DNA from: Jaltomata sinuosa
Lineage: Eukaryota; Streptophyta; Magnoliopsida; Solanales; Solanaceae
DNA length: 64,000 bases
Reading direction: 5' to 3'
Assembly: GCA_003996215.1 (NCBI GenBank)
Contig: QJPP01001598.1
Coordinates: 124,001 to 188,000, forward strand
A program made the translations under genes and the position numbers. Positions 25,000 through 35,771 of this stretch are shown here, one piece after another; the stretch's first letter is position 1; every line of letters starts with the position of its first letter. The notes under the pieces were generated by a model. That model had not been told where the DNA came from and searched no databases. It saw only the letters and a program-made list of their open reading frames with translations.

Positions 25000-27100
25000 T
25001 GTAACGATCAGGTCCTTTATTACGGGCAGACCAATCGTGCCAAGTTTTAGAGTTAGAAAACTCCGAATTTGGGAGTTTAAGATTCTAGGCTAGGCTAGCC
25101 TTGGCCAGTTTTGGAGCTAGGTAGAGTCTAGGGAAATTCGAGTAAAAATGGGTTTAGGTGTCTTGGATTGATCTAGTGTTCCACGTAGCCAAGACATAAA
25201 GGAGTCCAGGGGACTTTTCGGAATCGCATTTGGGTAGGTAGAACTCTCAGAATCGCGTTTGACGTGAAAGAGTTATTTTGGGACGTCGGGGGAATCAAGT
25301 GTGTTGTGAAATGGCCAAAACTGGCAGATTTACGGACTTTCTGCCAGTGACGAGCGCTATCACGCACGATAGCATCCACCGCTATAGCGGTAGAAATTAC
25401 CGCTATAGCGGCGGTCAAGGGGCGGTCAACTCACTTAAGACCGCTATAGCGGGACCGCTATAGTGGAGTGGGGACCGCTATAGTGGGCTGATGGGTTTTT
25501 AATGAAGAAACGGCTCTCAAAACATCAGAATTTCACAAGTTTATTTTGGGAGAAGGGCTGGGTGAATTCAGGCGATTTTATTTATTCCTCCGCCAAAAAT
25601 CATTCCTAAGGTAAGGTTTTCGTTCCCCACACTTTGTAATACGTTTCCTATGCGGTAGAATTGCTAGGAGGGAAATTGGGGAAGGTTGGAATGACCTAGG
25701 GATGATAGAATTCAGGGAAGAATGTGGTTCCAAACATGTATGTTCTTGGGTGTTGATTTAAGTATGTTAAAATGATCATAGGCTGTTTAATTTCATGTTT
25801 TGTCCGTAAAAAATGATAAGACTAGGAGAATTAACGGTGAAAAAGCCCGGGAAAAGGGTGGAATGATCATGGGTGGCCTGGGATTTGGGGATTTGGTATA
25901 ATCTGGGTAATGTACAGGCATGTATGTTAATTGTATGTATTATGTGTTATTTTTAGACCAAGAACGCGAGAGGAATCTGGAATACGGGAAAGCTTGGGTT
26001 GAATAGAGCTTGGAACATTCAAGATAGGTAATGGCTTTCGTATTTCTGTGAATGTGTATATTCATTGTACTCGTTGTCTAAGTAATTGTGTGCATTACAT
26101 TGCTTAGGAAAATTGTGTGGAATGTCTAAGTTTGATTACAGTCTATGTTTAAATGGTTTTTACTTGTTGGCTTTACAAAGGGTGTGCCTTCATTCTATTG
26201 ACTGTTGTTGTTAACATTCGGTTGGCTCGAGAACCACGTCTGGTACGGGTATAACACATGGTTGTCACGGGTACCACGCCTGGTACGGGTATAACATTCG
26301 GTTGGCACGGGTACCACGCCTGGTACGGGTTTACTCTATTGCATATTGCATCATTTTATTGACTATTGTATTGCATTGGTAAATATTGGTTCTGTGAGGG
26401 GACTGGGTTGTTTTACTGAATGTGATGCTTGATATTGGTTCTGTGAGGGGACTGGGTTGTTTTACTGAATGTGATGCTTGATAGTGGTTCCGTGAGTAGA
26501 CCGGGTTGTTATTGAAAAGTGTTATTGATTGGTGGTCCTTGAGTGGCCGGGAATAGTTGTATGACTGTTGAGTTGGTCTTGGTTTAGGCCGGGTAAATCG
26601 CTACTTGTGGTATTATCTAGAGGGGATTCCAGGGTGGGTCCGGTCTAGATGGTAAGGTGTGGTTATGGTTTTTCTTGTTGGTGGGATAGAACTGTAAGAG
26701 ATGGATTCATGCGGTAACAAGCTAGGTAGAGACATGTAGTTTAGAAATGCCTGTGATACTTGTTGTATGTTTGCCATACTTGTTACTGGATTTTGCGTAC
26801 TATTTATATATTATTTTCTTGAATACTGGCTAATGATCCTACCAGTGCACAGTGGTGGTGTACTGATACTTCACTTGTCTTTCTTTTGGTGAGTACAGGA
26901 AATCTTTCAGTTCCTAGGTGGGGTTTTCTGCATATTATTAATGATGATAAGTTTTTGAGTAGTTGATCTTATTTTCATTGCTAGTTTACATTTATGCATT
27001 GCTGGTTTTAGGCTGTTAGACTAGGAAAAGAGTGGGACTCTATTGGTTCGCTCATTCGGGGGTCGGGTAGGTGCCACTCACGATGGGTTGGGTCGTGACA
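25000..27100 (+). repeat. 3' LTR of the first gypsy element (2101 bp, internally deleted)
   Basis: It starts tgtaacgatcagg and ends gggtcgtgaca. It matches the 5' LTR except for one missing block of about 210 bp after gagtacaggaaatctt. The junction falls between cttccag and ctttcag sequences that flank the block in the 5' LTR, so a microhomology-mediated deletion is likely. CCGCTATAGCGG palindromes lie at 25379-25390 and 25400-25411. Confidence 0.92.
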
Positions 27101-27105
27101 ATTAC

Positions 27106-27364
27106 CTTTGTCACATAGCTGAGAGATGCTGAGTAGATTGTGCATCAGTCCATCAACATGGAACACTTCTTCTACTGCCTTTGCTGTGGATTTTCTAATT
27201 TTTCCAACTCCAGTAACTCTACCCTTTTTGCCTCCTCCAAAAGAGACATTCCCCCCTTTGATTGAGGTGAGTGAAAGGAACTTCCCTTTGTCTCCTGTCA
27301 TGTGTCTTGAGCAAGCACTATCCATGTACCAATGCTTTTTTCTCCCTTTCACTTTCACCTGCAA
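27106..27364 (-). pseudogene. copia aspartic protease, cut by the gypsy insertion
   Basis: WYMDSACSRHMTGDKGKF carries the protease active-site D-S-A (copia elements usually have DSGAS/DSGCS, here DSACS). VDGLMHNLLSISQLCDKG is the conserved block that follows in copia polyproteins. The frame then runs into the gypsy element at 27105; its natural continuation is at 17193 leftward. Confidence 0.85.
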
Positions 27365-27448
27365 AACTGTTTAAGGGTTAATCTTAGGAACCCAGACAAG
27401 CTTGGGTCCTTTCTTATGCACAAAAGGATGAATCAAATTTCTTCTAGC

Positions 27449-28171
27449 CTATCGAGGCAACAGGTTAGTGGACTTGTTCCTTAGCACAGATTCAGAACTG
27501 TTTCTCTTGGCCTGCTTAATGTTTGTATTTGTGTACCAGGCTGCAGTTGGACACTCAGTGGTAGGATGCCCCAGCTGTCTACAGATGAAACACAGTTCTT
27601 TGATAGAAGTTGTTTCTTTATTAAATCCTAGACCTGCCTTTTCATTATAAGTCATTTCTCCTAATTTGTTCACTATTCTAGATGAGTTAGTCCACCTATT
27701 AGCCTTTTCAAGATCAAACTTTATCCTGGAGTTTTCCAAACTCAATTTTCTCACTTTTTCCCTTTCATAAAGAAGATTTTCTTTGCATGTTTTCAGTTCT
27801 GATTCAGCTAACTCTTGGTTGTTACTCATTTTACCTTTGCCCTTTTCAGAGATTGCAATTTTCAGAATTTCTGATTTTAGACTTAGGTTGCTTGAATCAA
27901 GTTGACTGACCTGTTCCTTTAGGATACCATTTTCTTTGTCAGTGGCAATCTTGCATGTCTCAAGATCAATGTATTCAAACTTTAGACTTGCAAGAGCACT
28001 GGACAGTTGGTTCCTATCAGAAGTTTGTTCAACATAGTCTTCAATCAGTGCATTCATTAGAGCAATGAGTTTTCTTTTAGAAAAAAGATGCAACTTATCT
28101 TTAAGTTCAAGAAAACTTACCTCAGAGTCAATCTCTTCTTCTTCTTCCAGATCTGAGTCTCTGATTTCCAT
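27449..28171 (-). pseudogene. copia gag C-terminal extension: coiled coil and CCHC knuckle
   Basis: The 240-codon open piece begins acidic (DSDLEEEEEIDSE) and has a long heptad-rich helix. It ends with the zinc knuckle CFICRQLGHPTTECP. It continues the gag-pol polyprotein between the nucleocapsid piece to the right and the protease to the left. A long coiled coil with a second knuckle after gag is typical of SIRE-like copia elements (family knowledge). Stops on either side show the polyprotein is broken. Confidence 0.75.
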
Positions 28172-28294
28172 GAGTACAGTTTCATCTACTTCATCATCAT
28201 CAGACTTCTCAGTTCATGATCCCTAGGCAACTACCATGGCATAGACCTCCTTTTCTTTCTTCTTAGAGTTCATCTTTTCTTCCTTCTCAGCTCT

Positions 28295-29219
28295 TTATTT
28301 TTTCCACTCACTTTCCCATTGGGGATAGTCTTTAACCATGTGTTCAGTCTTCCCATACTTGTAACATCCTCCCTGGCTTTTGTCAGTTGACCGCTTCTTG
28401 CTACTTGTTCCTTTCTTGTCATAGCCGCTTCCTTTTTTGAAAAAATTTCTTGAAGTTTTTTGCCAGAAATGCAACTTGATCTTCATCAAGATCTGAATCA
28501 TCACTTTCAGATGCTTTGAGTGCTAAAGACTTTTCTTTGGATCCTTCCCCCTTCTTTGGATTTTCTATGTTCATTTCATATGTTTTCAAGTTCCCAACCA
28601 GTTCATCTAAGGACATATTAGTGAGGTCCTTTGCTTCTCTGATGGCTGTGACTTTCACATCCCATTTTGACTTGGGTAGGATCCTTAGAACCTTGTCAAC
28701 TTGCTCTTCAGTGGTCAAATATTTTCCCAGAGATGATAGTTCATTAACAAGGGTGGTGAGTCGAGTGATCATGTCTTGTAGTGACTCATTTTCCTTTATC
28801 TTGAAGGTTTCATACTCCGTAAACAACAAAGCAACTCTGAACTTCCTTACTTATCTTGTTACTTCATGAGCATTCACCAGGGCATCCCAGATCTGTTTGA
28901 CAGTAGTACAACTAGACACTCGATTTTACTCATCAGGACCTAGTCCAGAGACTAGGATATTTTTTGCCTTAGCATTTTTCTTGAGAGCAATGAGGTCATC
29001 AGGAGTATATTCACTTCTTACTTTCTTCACAGAAATTCCTTCAACATTTTTCACAGGGATAGTTGGACCATCAGTGATCCTGTCCCATAGTTCATAGTCT
29101 TCAGCTTGAATGAAATCCTCCATTCCAGCTTTCCACCAAATGAAATGAGATCCATTGAACAGGGGAGGCCTGGTAGTGGATTGTCCTTCAGAGTGTCCAA
29201 CTGGAGGTGCAGAATTCAT
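28295..29219 (-). pseudogene. copia gag, broken
   Basis: It starts at ATG 29219, 61 bp inside the 5' LTR, with PPLFNGSHFIWWKAGMEDFI, the typical copia gag opening. A stop near 28926 precedes the 28829-28419 piece with LQDMITRLTTLVNELSSLGK and LRILPKSKWDVKVTAI. A frameshift near 28440-28500 leads to a basic segment and a degenerate knuckle, CYKYGKTEHMVKDYP, whose second and last Cys are replaced by Tyr. Confidence 0.85.
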
Positions 29220-29279
29220 TTTTAGGATCTTGTTCTTAAGGTATTAGCCTTTAATTAAGAAATCCGCTCTGATACAAAT

Positions 29280-30171
29280 TGATAGTCTACACGACCTATT
29301 AATTTAGTTGTTTAACTTTATTAGTTACCTATCGATGAAACAGGTTGCCTAACGTGTTTCAACAGTAAGAAAATAATAACTAAATGAGACAGTGATTTTT
29401 ACGTGAAAAACTACCCGGCTCACAAAGGTGTAAAAACCATGACTTGTACCACTACAGGATTTAACCCCAACTTCACTAAACAATGAGCCTCAACAAAATC
29501 AGGTTACAACTCGATGTAAACTAGGAATTATAAACTCTAAATCCTAACAACACAACCACCAAAGGTTTGTATTTTCCAAATCTTTGAGTTAATCCAACTT
29601 GAAGACAACAATCCTACTTCAGTTTATAACACAATGAACTATGATTACAACTCAAAGAATCAACTCCTAATACATCACCACTAATATACCTTAGCTAGAC
29701 TCTGTACTTAGGACCAGGTTCTTCAATGTGTTTCTCCAATCACCTTTGCTGCACTTGCTGAAGTCAATCTCACAATTGCCTTTTGCTCTCTGTAAGTGCG
29801 TGCTTGCTTTGGATAGTAGCTCTACTATTTAAGCACAACTCCTCAAGGAGTTCTTCTATCAGTCGAACTCCTTCTAGCCTCCAAACTCTACTTGCATAGA
29901 ATTCTACTTCAAGTGAGATTCCTTCTTATACTCGAACTCATGCCTCTTAGTGTTGTAGTTGAACTCAACTTCAGCTTCGTATGCACACCTTTTTGCTGAC
30001 TTGATTTCATCACACTTTTGTCCACATGAAGTTTCTCAATATTGTCTTCTAGTATGCTGAGGTGGATCACAAGACAATTTTGGCTTCATTGAGATCATGT
30101 ACTTATGGACCAGCTTTACTTACATGTTTCATGTCACTTTGTCATTAATCAAAACTTCATAGATCCCAACA
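29280..30171 (-). repeat. 5' LTR of the 10.8-30.2 kb copia element
   Basis: Read on the - strand it starts TGTTGGGATC at 30171 and ends CTATCA at 29280, followed by a primer-binding site for initiator Met tRNA (29276-29266, complement gctctgataca). It is near identical to the 3' LTR at 10794-11686. Confidence 0.9.
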
Positions 30172-30176
30172 CACCC

Positions 30177-30719
30177 GAAGGGCTGGCCATATGTACCTCG
30201 AAACCCCGGCCCTTTCAAATCAAAATAGAACGAGCACTATTAGTCAGCATAGAGCTTTAACAAGTTACACAGTCATGAATATGAGTAAATGCTTATAGCA
30301 ATGTGACTATGCAATAACCAAGAGACCATAACATATATGTGTTTATGCTGGTTTGAATTTTTGAACCTTTCCAACTCCCTTATTAATAATATAATAACAA
30401 ATAATTCTGATGTTTCTATATCATGAATAATTTAGTACTTGATGTGATAATATTGTTGGAACATTTTTACATGACTATTATTTAAGTCAAGCTCAATTGC
30501 TTGTTTAAATTATCCGTCTCTCTTACTTTTCTTATGTGTTGTTATTACTCTAGAATGTATGAATTAGTGTTGTCATTTAGGAACGTACTTAGAGAACCCC
30601 ATTACATAAAAGCTGAAACCAAGAGTATTTTTTAGACAATATAGTATACTCACAATGTTAATTGTAAACGTAACATATTTTTTGAAGCAGAGGCGGATCA
30701 ATAATTGTTGGAATTTCTT
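30177..30719. other. intergenic, nothing recognised
   Basis: AT-rich single-copy-looking DNA. The only notable string is gcagaggcggatcaat near 30687, which resembles the edge of the repeat at about 10010 and may be a cut remnant of it. Confidence 0.4.
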
Positions 30720-31849
30720 CCAATAAATCATTTTTTACTTCAGATGTTCAAACTCAAAGAAAGATTGAAGAAGAAAGAGAAAATGCATCAAGACCCCCCC
30801 TAAAGTTGGTCGACATTTGGAAGTAGACACCTAAAGTTTGCGCGGGACCTATTACCCTACGGAACTATTTCTAACCAAAATAAATATACACTTTTTACAC
30901 CAGTTGTGTTCTCAGTATTTGTGCGTGTATCTCACCCCAAATTAAATAATATAATATTATTTTTTCTTACCCTTTTAATATAGGGTCGGGTAAAACCCCG
31001 ACCCGCCCACATCTTAACCCATTTCACTCTCCCCTCTCTTTACTCTCCGGCGAAGTCTACCGATACAGAAATTCTTCTCTCCCCTCTCTTTTCTTTCTCC
31101 TACGAATTTCACTATAACAGCGTACAAAGGAGCCAATATAATGGAATCAATGTTCAGTTCATCTCGTATTATCAAAGAACAAAAATGGAGATGGCTCTTA
31201 GCAAATTAAAGTCAAGCACATCGTTTTCTCTAATCCTGTCGTCGTCTTCAGATCCAAATCTTTCAATTATCTTATCTAAATATATACTACTACCTATTTT
31301 TCTCGATTTTCCATTTTTAATTCACTTCTATTTTATAGTAGTAAAAGGAGAATTTTCTTTACTTGGAGTTTATGTTTATTGGGGAATCTGAATCGATTTC
31401 GTGTAATTTTGGTCAATTTTTATCTATTTCAAAGATTGGGGATGTTAAAACTTTCTATTTTATTTAGCTTTGATAATGTAATTCAAGATGCCATAGAGTT
31501 TTTCAATCCTAAACTCAAAAACTGTGCTTCTCTGAAAATGGAGTCTTACTTTCTTCTTGTTTGGATAAGATGAGTTGGTACTGTCACGTGACAGTTTTGT
31601 ACTGGTTTGAAGGTGTATTTTAACTCATTAACGCGTCATTTATCCGTGACATTGCACTTGCTCTGAAAATGGGTCAAAGTGGTGTATTTATTGTGCTTAA
31701 AATAGTTTCGTGGGGTAATAGGTCCCCCGCAAACTTTAGGTGTCTACTTCCAAATGTCGACCAACTTTAGGGGGATCTTGATGCATTTTCTCTTTCTTCT
31801 TCAATCTTTCTTTGAGTTTGAACATCTGAAGTAAAAAATGATTTATTGG
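30720..31849. mobile_element. 1.13-kb element with ~180-bp terminal inverted repeats
   Basis: 30720-30905 and 31670-31849 are near-perfect inverted copies: ccaataaatcattttttact at the left, its complement at the right, then acatttggaagtagacacct and matching sequence inward. The interior has no recognisable transposase; the open frame 31185-31391 shows no family match. Clear target duplications were not found next to these ends, so the true ends may lie slightly further in. It is probably non-autonomous DNA-transposon material. Confidence 0.7.
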
Positions 31850-32361
31850 GTCAAAGAAGACAAAAATAAAGAAGAAGAAATGGGTCTATTGAGCAAAGCA
31901 AAGAATTGCTACAAACACGTGTTGAAGACCCCACATAAAAGAATAACAGCTGGACAATTCATTTCTAGAAACAATGTAAATATATTTTTTCCTTCTTTGT
32001 ATTTATTAGATATTCATTAGATATTCTCAACCAATAGAAAACTAGACATCTGTATAGATATTCATTAGATATTCTCAACCAATAGAAAAATAGATAGATG
32101 TATAGTTTTTTTACAATTGGTTTCTCTTTTACCTGTATAAATACGTGTACAGAATACAGAAGCAATACAACAAATATTTCCTTCAACTCTCTTTATTTTC
32201 TACAATAATACTACTTATAGTTCACGTGAACGTATAGTTGGTTTTGCCCAAACATTGTATATGTATTAGAAAATTCATTTTGACTGTGAATCAAGTAAAT
32301 ATCATAATATTAACTAGAGGCTGCTGTAGAAATCAATACATTTCAAATTCTGGAACTGCCT
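31850..32361. repeat. intergenic with a 47-50-bp direct repeat
   Basis: atattcattagatattctcaaccaatagaaaa occurs twice in tandem (about 32009 and 32056), each followed by a tagacatctgtatag-like tail. No gene is supported; a 60-codon frame at 31838 with a gt after codon 47 was considered and left out. Confidence 0.5.
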
Positions 32362-32940
32362 CTATCTCTGTTCATCGGACCAAGTTATGCCCAACTCGCC
32401 CCATTGGTTTATAGGCACCCGTAAGGCTCTCCAAACGGCCTGTGAAGCGATAACAAGGTTATTTTGACATAGTGGTAAATAATCATGTTTTTCATCACAA
32501 CCCATGGTTGAGTCACATTCATCCACAACCATGGCCTTTACACTTTTTCCATTACCATTTACTATAATGTTGCTAAGACATCTCCCTCCTCCATTGTACC
32601 AGCCAGTTGATAGAGCTACAACATGTGTATCATCAGAATGATACTTGTTGTCACATTTTGATGGTCCGTATCCGTCTCCATCCTTTTCAAAACTATTCAA
32701 TGTGAGAATTGCTTTGGTCTTGTTAGACACCGGAGGTGAGCATTTGTAAGTAGTGTATATTTTGCCTTTGGTGCAACATATGTCATCATCTTCGATGTTA
32801 CAATGCCCGGTAGGCGGCTTTTTGGCCTTTATCTTACTGCTAGGCTTGCAGATTTGCAATCTTGACTCTGGGGAACTAGAAAGTGTAGAAATAGATAGCA
32901 ACACAATTAGAGAAGCAGTACATAATCTGAAATTTTTCAT
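32362..32940 (-). CDS. kiwellin / ripening-related protein, complete
   Basis: This intact single-exon frame gives 192 residues from ATG 32940 (an upstream in-frame ATG at 32988 would add 16 residues ahead of the signal peptide, so the internal start is preferred). Residues 1 to about 23 form a signal peptide, so the product is secreted to the apoplast. The mature part has ten Cys, GHCN, DDICC, YKCSPPV, ILTLNSFEKDGDG, VVALSTGWY and VVDECDSTMGCD, the hallmarks of kiwellins, which fold as a double-psi beta barrel. In maize a kiwellin binds and inhibits a fungal chorismate mutase, and the family is tied to fruit ripening and defence. The role here is inferred from family. One possible N-glycosylation site (NKT) follows SPPVS. 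It stands alone between transposons and shows no break. Confidence 0.9.
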   Translation of the reverse strand: MKNFRLCTASLIVLLSISTLSSSPESRLQICKPSSKIKAKKPPTGHCNIEDDDICCTKGKIYTTYKCSPPVSNKTKAILTLNSFEKDGDGYGPSKCDNKYHSDDTHVVALSTGWYNGGGRCLSNIIVNGNGKSVKAMVVDECDSTMGCDEKHDYLPLCQNNLVIASQAVWRALRVPINQWGELGITWSDEQR

Positions 32941-33390
32941 GATTTTGGACAGGACTATGGAGAGCTGGTTTATTAGTCTATTTAACATTTGGTCACATAA
33001 AACTCCAAGCTAGTCGTCAAATTCCAATATATTCCTCTAAGTTTGTTGTATGTTAAACAAAATGACCCTTATAAAATTGATGTCTCCATCATTTGCCGTA
33101 CCAAGATTCCTATTGGCATAAACAAAATTTGATCAAAAAACAAAATTGGAAGCAAAGATAGTCTCAATCAACTTAACTAAGACGCCACGATCGACCTTTA
33201 GCAACTATTATCTTGGACCTAATGAACGCCCACTCGATCACAATGAGGGGTAGCAATTGGGCGGTTGGGTCAACTGTGGACAGGTTAAAACGAATCAAGA
33301 TAATAAACAGGTCAAGACCCAATCTGATTCAAATTTGCCTGGGTCAAAATGAGTTGGGTTAAAACGGGTCAGGTTAAAGGTCATAATCTA

Positions 33391-35462
33391 GGGACAACTA
33401 CACAAATGCCCCTCAAAGGGAGTGACTTTGCATTTTTGCCCCCCATAAGAAAGGTCTTACAAAAATATTTTTCCTTGTTTTTATGTATAGAACAACTACA
33501 TTTTTGCCCCTCTATACCTCAAATATTTTTAACCAACTTTCAATGCTCATTTGCCTCTTAACTTTTATATTTATTTATTTTTCTCTTTTTTATTTTTTTA
33601 TTTTTATTTTATCTTTTATCTTTTTTTTTTCTATTTTTTCTCGACCTTTATTTTTCTTTTATTTTTTGTTTTATTCTTTCTTCTATGTTTTTTTCTTTTT
33701 TCTCAATCTTTATTTTTTTCCTTTTCTCCTCTCAATTCTATTTTTTTCTCCTTTTTATTTTTTATTTTTTTATTTTTCTCAACCTTTATTTTTTATTTTG
33801 TCTTTTTTTCTTCGTTTTTTCCTTTTTTCTCAATTTTTATTTTTTTTCTCTCAACTTCTATTTTTTTATTTTTTCTTTGATTTTTAATTTTTCTTTTCTC
33901 TTTTTTTTAATCATTTTTGTCGACCTTTATTTTTTTTATGAGATGTTCTATAACTCTTGCTTTAGAGGCAACACTTAGCCCAAGGACTTTCAAACAACAA
34001 ATTACGCCCCATGAGCAAGACTTGACACTAGTACATTGTGTCTTGATTTATGAGATGTTTTATAACACTTGCCTCAGAGGCAAGACTTAGCCCAAGGACC
34101 TCTCAAAAAATACAAGTTACGCTTCATGGGCAAGAGTTCACACTACTTCATTGTGTCTTAATTTATGAGATAGATACTCTATAACTCTTTCCTTAGAGGC
34201 AAGACTTAGCTCAAGGATTTTCAAACAACAAGTTATGCCCCACGAGCAAGACTTGACACTACCTCATTGTGTCTTGATTTATGTGACATTCTATAACTCT
34301 TGCCTTAGAGACAAGACTTAGTCCAAAGACTTTCAAACAACAAGTTATGCCCCATGGGCAAGAGTTGACACTACCACATTGCTTGATTTATGAGATGCTC
34401 TTTAACGCTTGCCTAAGAGGCAAGACTTAGCCCAAGGACTTCCAAATAACAAGTTACGCCCCATGGGCAAGAGTTGACACGACCACATTGTGTCTTGATT
34501 TATGCGATGCTCTATAACTCTTGCCTTAGAGGCAAGACTTAGCTCAAAGACTTTCAAACAATAAGTTACGCCTCATTGGCAAGAGTTGATACTAGCACAT
34601 TGTGTTTTGATCATGAGATGCTCTATAACGTTTGCCTTAGAGGCAAGACTTAGCCCAAGGGCCTCCCAAAAAACAAGTTATGCCTCATGGGCAAGAGTTA
34701 ACACTACTTCATTGTGTCTTAATTTATGAGATTCTCTATAACTCTTGCCTTAGAGGCAAGACTTAGCTCAAGAATTTCCAAACAACAAGTTATGCCCCAC
34801 GAGCAAGACTTGGCACTACCTCATTGTGTCTTGATTTATGAGATGTTCTATAACATTTGCCTTAGAGGCAAGACTTGTTCCAAAGGACTTCCAAACAACA
34901 AAGCACGCCCTTAAGTTTACTTCGATTTCAAAGAAAGAAGATCCTCTTTGAGGATTATTCAACTTTTTATTCATTAGCAAAAAATAATAGAGGTTAAGAA
35001 AAAAGAAAAAAGAGAAGAAAAAAGAGAAAAGGAAAAAATAAGATTAAAAAAAAAGAAAAAAAGAGAAAAAAATAAAAGTTGAGAAAAAAAAGAAGAAAAA
35101 ATTGAGAAGGAAAAAAAAAGAAAAAAGAGAAAAATAAAGAAAAATAAAAATAAAGGTTGAAAAAAAAAGAACAAAAAAAAAAAAAAGTTGAGAGAAAAAG
35201 AAAAAAAAAGGTTGAGAAAAAAGAAAACGAGAATTAAAAAAAATTGAGAAAAAAGGAAAAAAATTAAAAAGATAAACGAAAAAGGAAAAATGAAAATTAA
35301 AAGTTGAGAGACAAATGAACATGGAGAGTTGTGGTGTAGAGGGACAAAAATGTATTTGTTCTACACATAAAAAGGAACGAAGGGTATTTTTTAAAGACTT
35401 TTCTTATGGGGGGCAAAAATTGAAGACCACTCACTTTTGGGGACACTCCATGTAATTTTCTG
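33391..35462. mobile_element. foldback element (Mutator-like), 2072 bp, with tandem-repeat core
   Basis: A perfect 9-bp duplication cataatcta (33382-33390 and 35463-35471) flanks it. The left arm starts gggacaactacacaaatg, with atttttgccccccataagaa about 50 bp in; the right arm has the inverted ttcttatggggggcaaaaat. Both arms continue as long T-rich (33545-33930) and A-rich (34970-35310) tracts that could pair. The core is nine ~112-bp repeats. There is no transposase. The 9-bp duplication and long arms fit foldback/MULE-type elements such as those described in Solanum. A relative with the same terminus lies at 45077-57052. Confidence 0.8.
33935..34910. repeat. nine ~112-bp tandem repeats in the foldback core
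   Basis: Units begin (ttt)atgagatg(c/t)tctataac at about 33935, 34048, 34162, 34278, 34387, 34499, 34611, 34723 and 34836, the last one partial. Each contains cttgcc(t)tagaggcaagactta, itself a short palindrome, and a cattgtgtcttgat end. Copies differ by scattered substitutions, so they are not a recent amplification. Open frames here are by-products. Confidence 0.85.
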
Positions 35463-35771
35463 CATAATCTAACCCGTCCAATTTTTACTAGGTTTTAATT
35501 GCTTTATTTGTTCTTTAATAATTTTTTTAGTACCTAATAAAATTACTTTTTTCTTTGTTATGACAATCTATAACATATCAAATTTTAAAAAAGTTCTTTA
35601 AAAATATTTTGACAAGATTTCTCAAAAATCAATTTGGACTACATATGAACCCAATTTTTAATAGGTTGAGCTGAAATGAATTGGACTAATAAATGGGCGG
35701 GTCAATAACCAACTCAAATTTAAACGGATTGAACGAATTGAGTTTGATTTTGTCACCCCTAATCACAACGC

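Larger units (their letters stand above)
17194..27100 (+). mobile_element. Ty3/gypsy chromovirus (Tekay/Del-like), nested in the copia element
   Basis: LTRs lie at 17194-19505 and 25000-27100. A perfect initiator-Met primer site TGGTATCAGAGC lies at 19510-19521, and the attac duplication is on both sides. Gag, aspartic protease, RT, RNase H, integrase and a C-terminal chromodomain follow in gypsy order. The chromodomain (VKVQWKHCPIE then ATWETEKDMRDKYPQLF) and the LFDPGSTYSYVS protease suit the Tekay clade. Many stops and frameshifts make it non-autonomous. A related element lies at 46219-55804. Confidence 0.92.
17189..27105. other. 5-bp target duplication attac flanking the nested gypsy element
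   Basis: attac at 17189-17193 and 27101-27105 lie directly outside the TGTAAC...GTGACA termini. The interrupted copia frame continues across the junction if one copy is removed, which proves the gypsy is the younger insertion. Confidence 0.92.
10794..30171 (-). mobile_element. Ty1/copia LTR retrotransposon with extra 3' ORF, interrupted by a gypsy element
   Basis: It is bounded by LTRs of 893 and 892 bp and by a 5-bp target duplication caccc (10789-10793 and 30172-30176). Read on the - strand it starts TGTTGGG and ends CTATCA. A primer site close to TATCAGAGC (complement at 29266-29276) follows the 5' LTR, and a purine tract (complement at 11687-11700) precedes the 3' LTR. The order on the - strand is gag, protease, integrase, RT, RNase H, then a further ORF. 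Integrase before RT identifies copia. Large size, long gag with coiled coil and the downstream proline-rich/coiled-coil ORF recall the SIRE/Maximus lineage (inference). Without the nested gypsy it is about 9.5 kb. Several stops and frameshifts make it non-autonomous. Confidence 0.9.
33246..35761. mobile_element. outer short TIR element, split by the foldback element
   Basis: The left end aggggtagcaattggg (33246-) and right end ttgattttgtcacccct (-35760) are imperfect inverted ends. They are flanked by atcacaatg (33237-33245) and atcacaacg (35762-35770), a 9-bp duplication with one mismatch. The inner part is rich in gggtca/gggtta. Without the inner 2.08-kb insertion it would be about 435 bp. 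A Mutator-like or related non-autonomous origin is inferred from the 9-bp duplication. Confidence 0.6.

Noticed and set aside
31838..32020. Possible first exon (MGLLSKAKNCYKHVLKTP region) followed by gtaaat
   Set aside because: No second exon, no family I recognise, and its 5' part lies in the inverted arm of the 30720-31849 element.
33483..33978. Open frames rich in Phe/Leu on the + strand, and a mirrored set at 34974-35322 on the - strand
   Set aside because: They are translations of the T-rich and A-rich arms of the foldback element; all frames are open because of low complexity.
33935..34910. Regular repeats that could suggest a CRISPR-like array
   Set aside because: Units are contiguous 112-bp tandem copies without unique spacers, in a plant genome.
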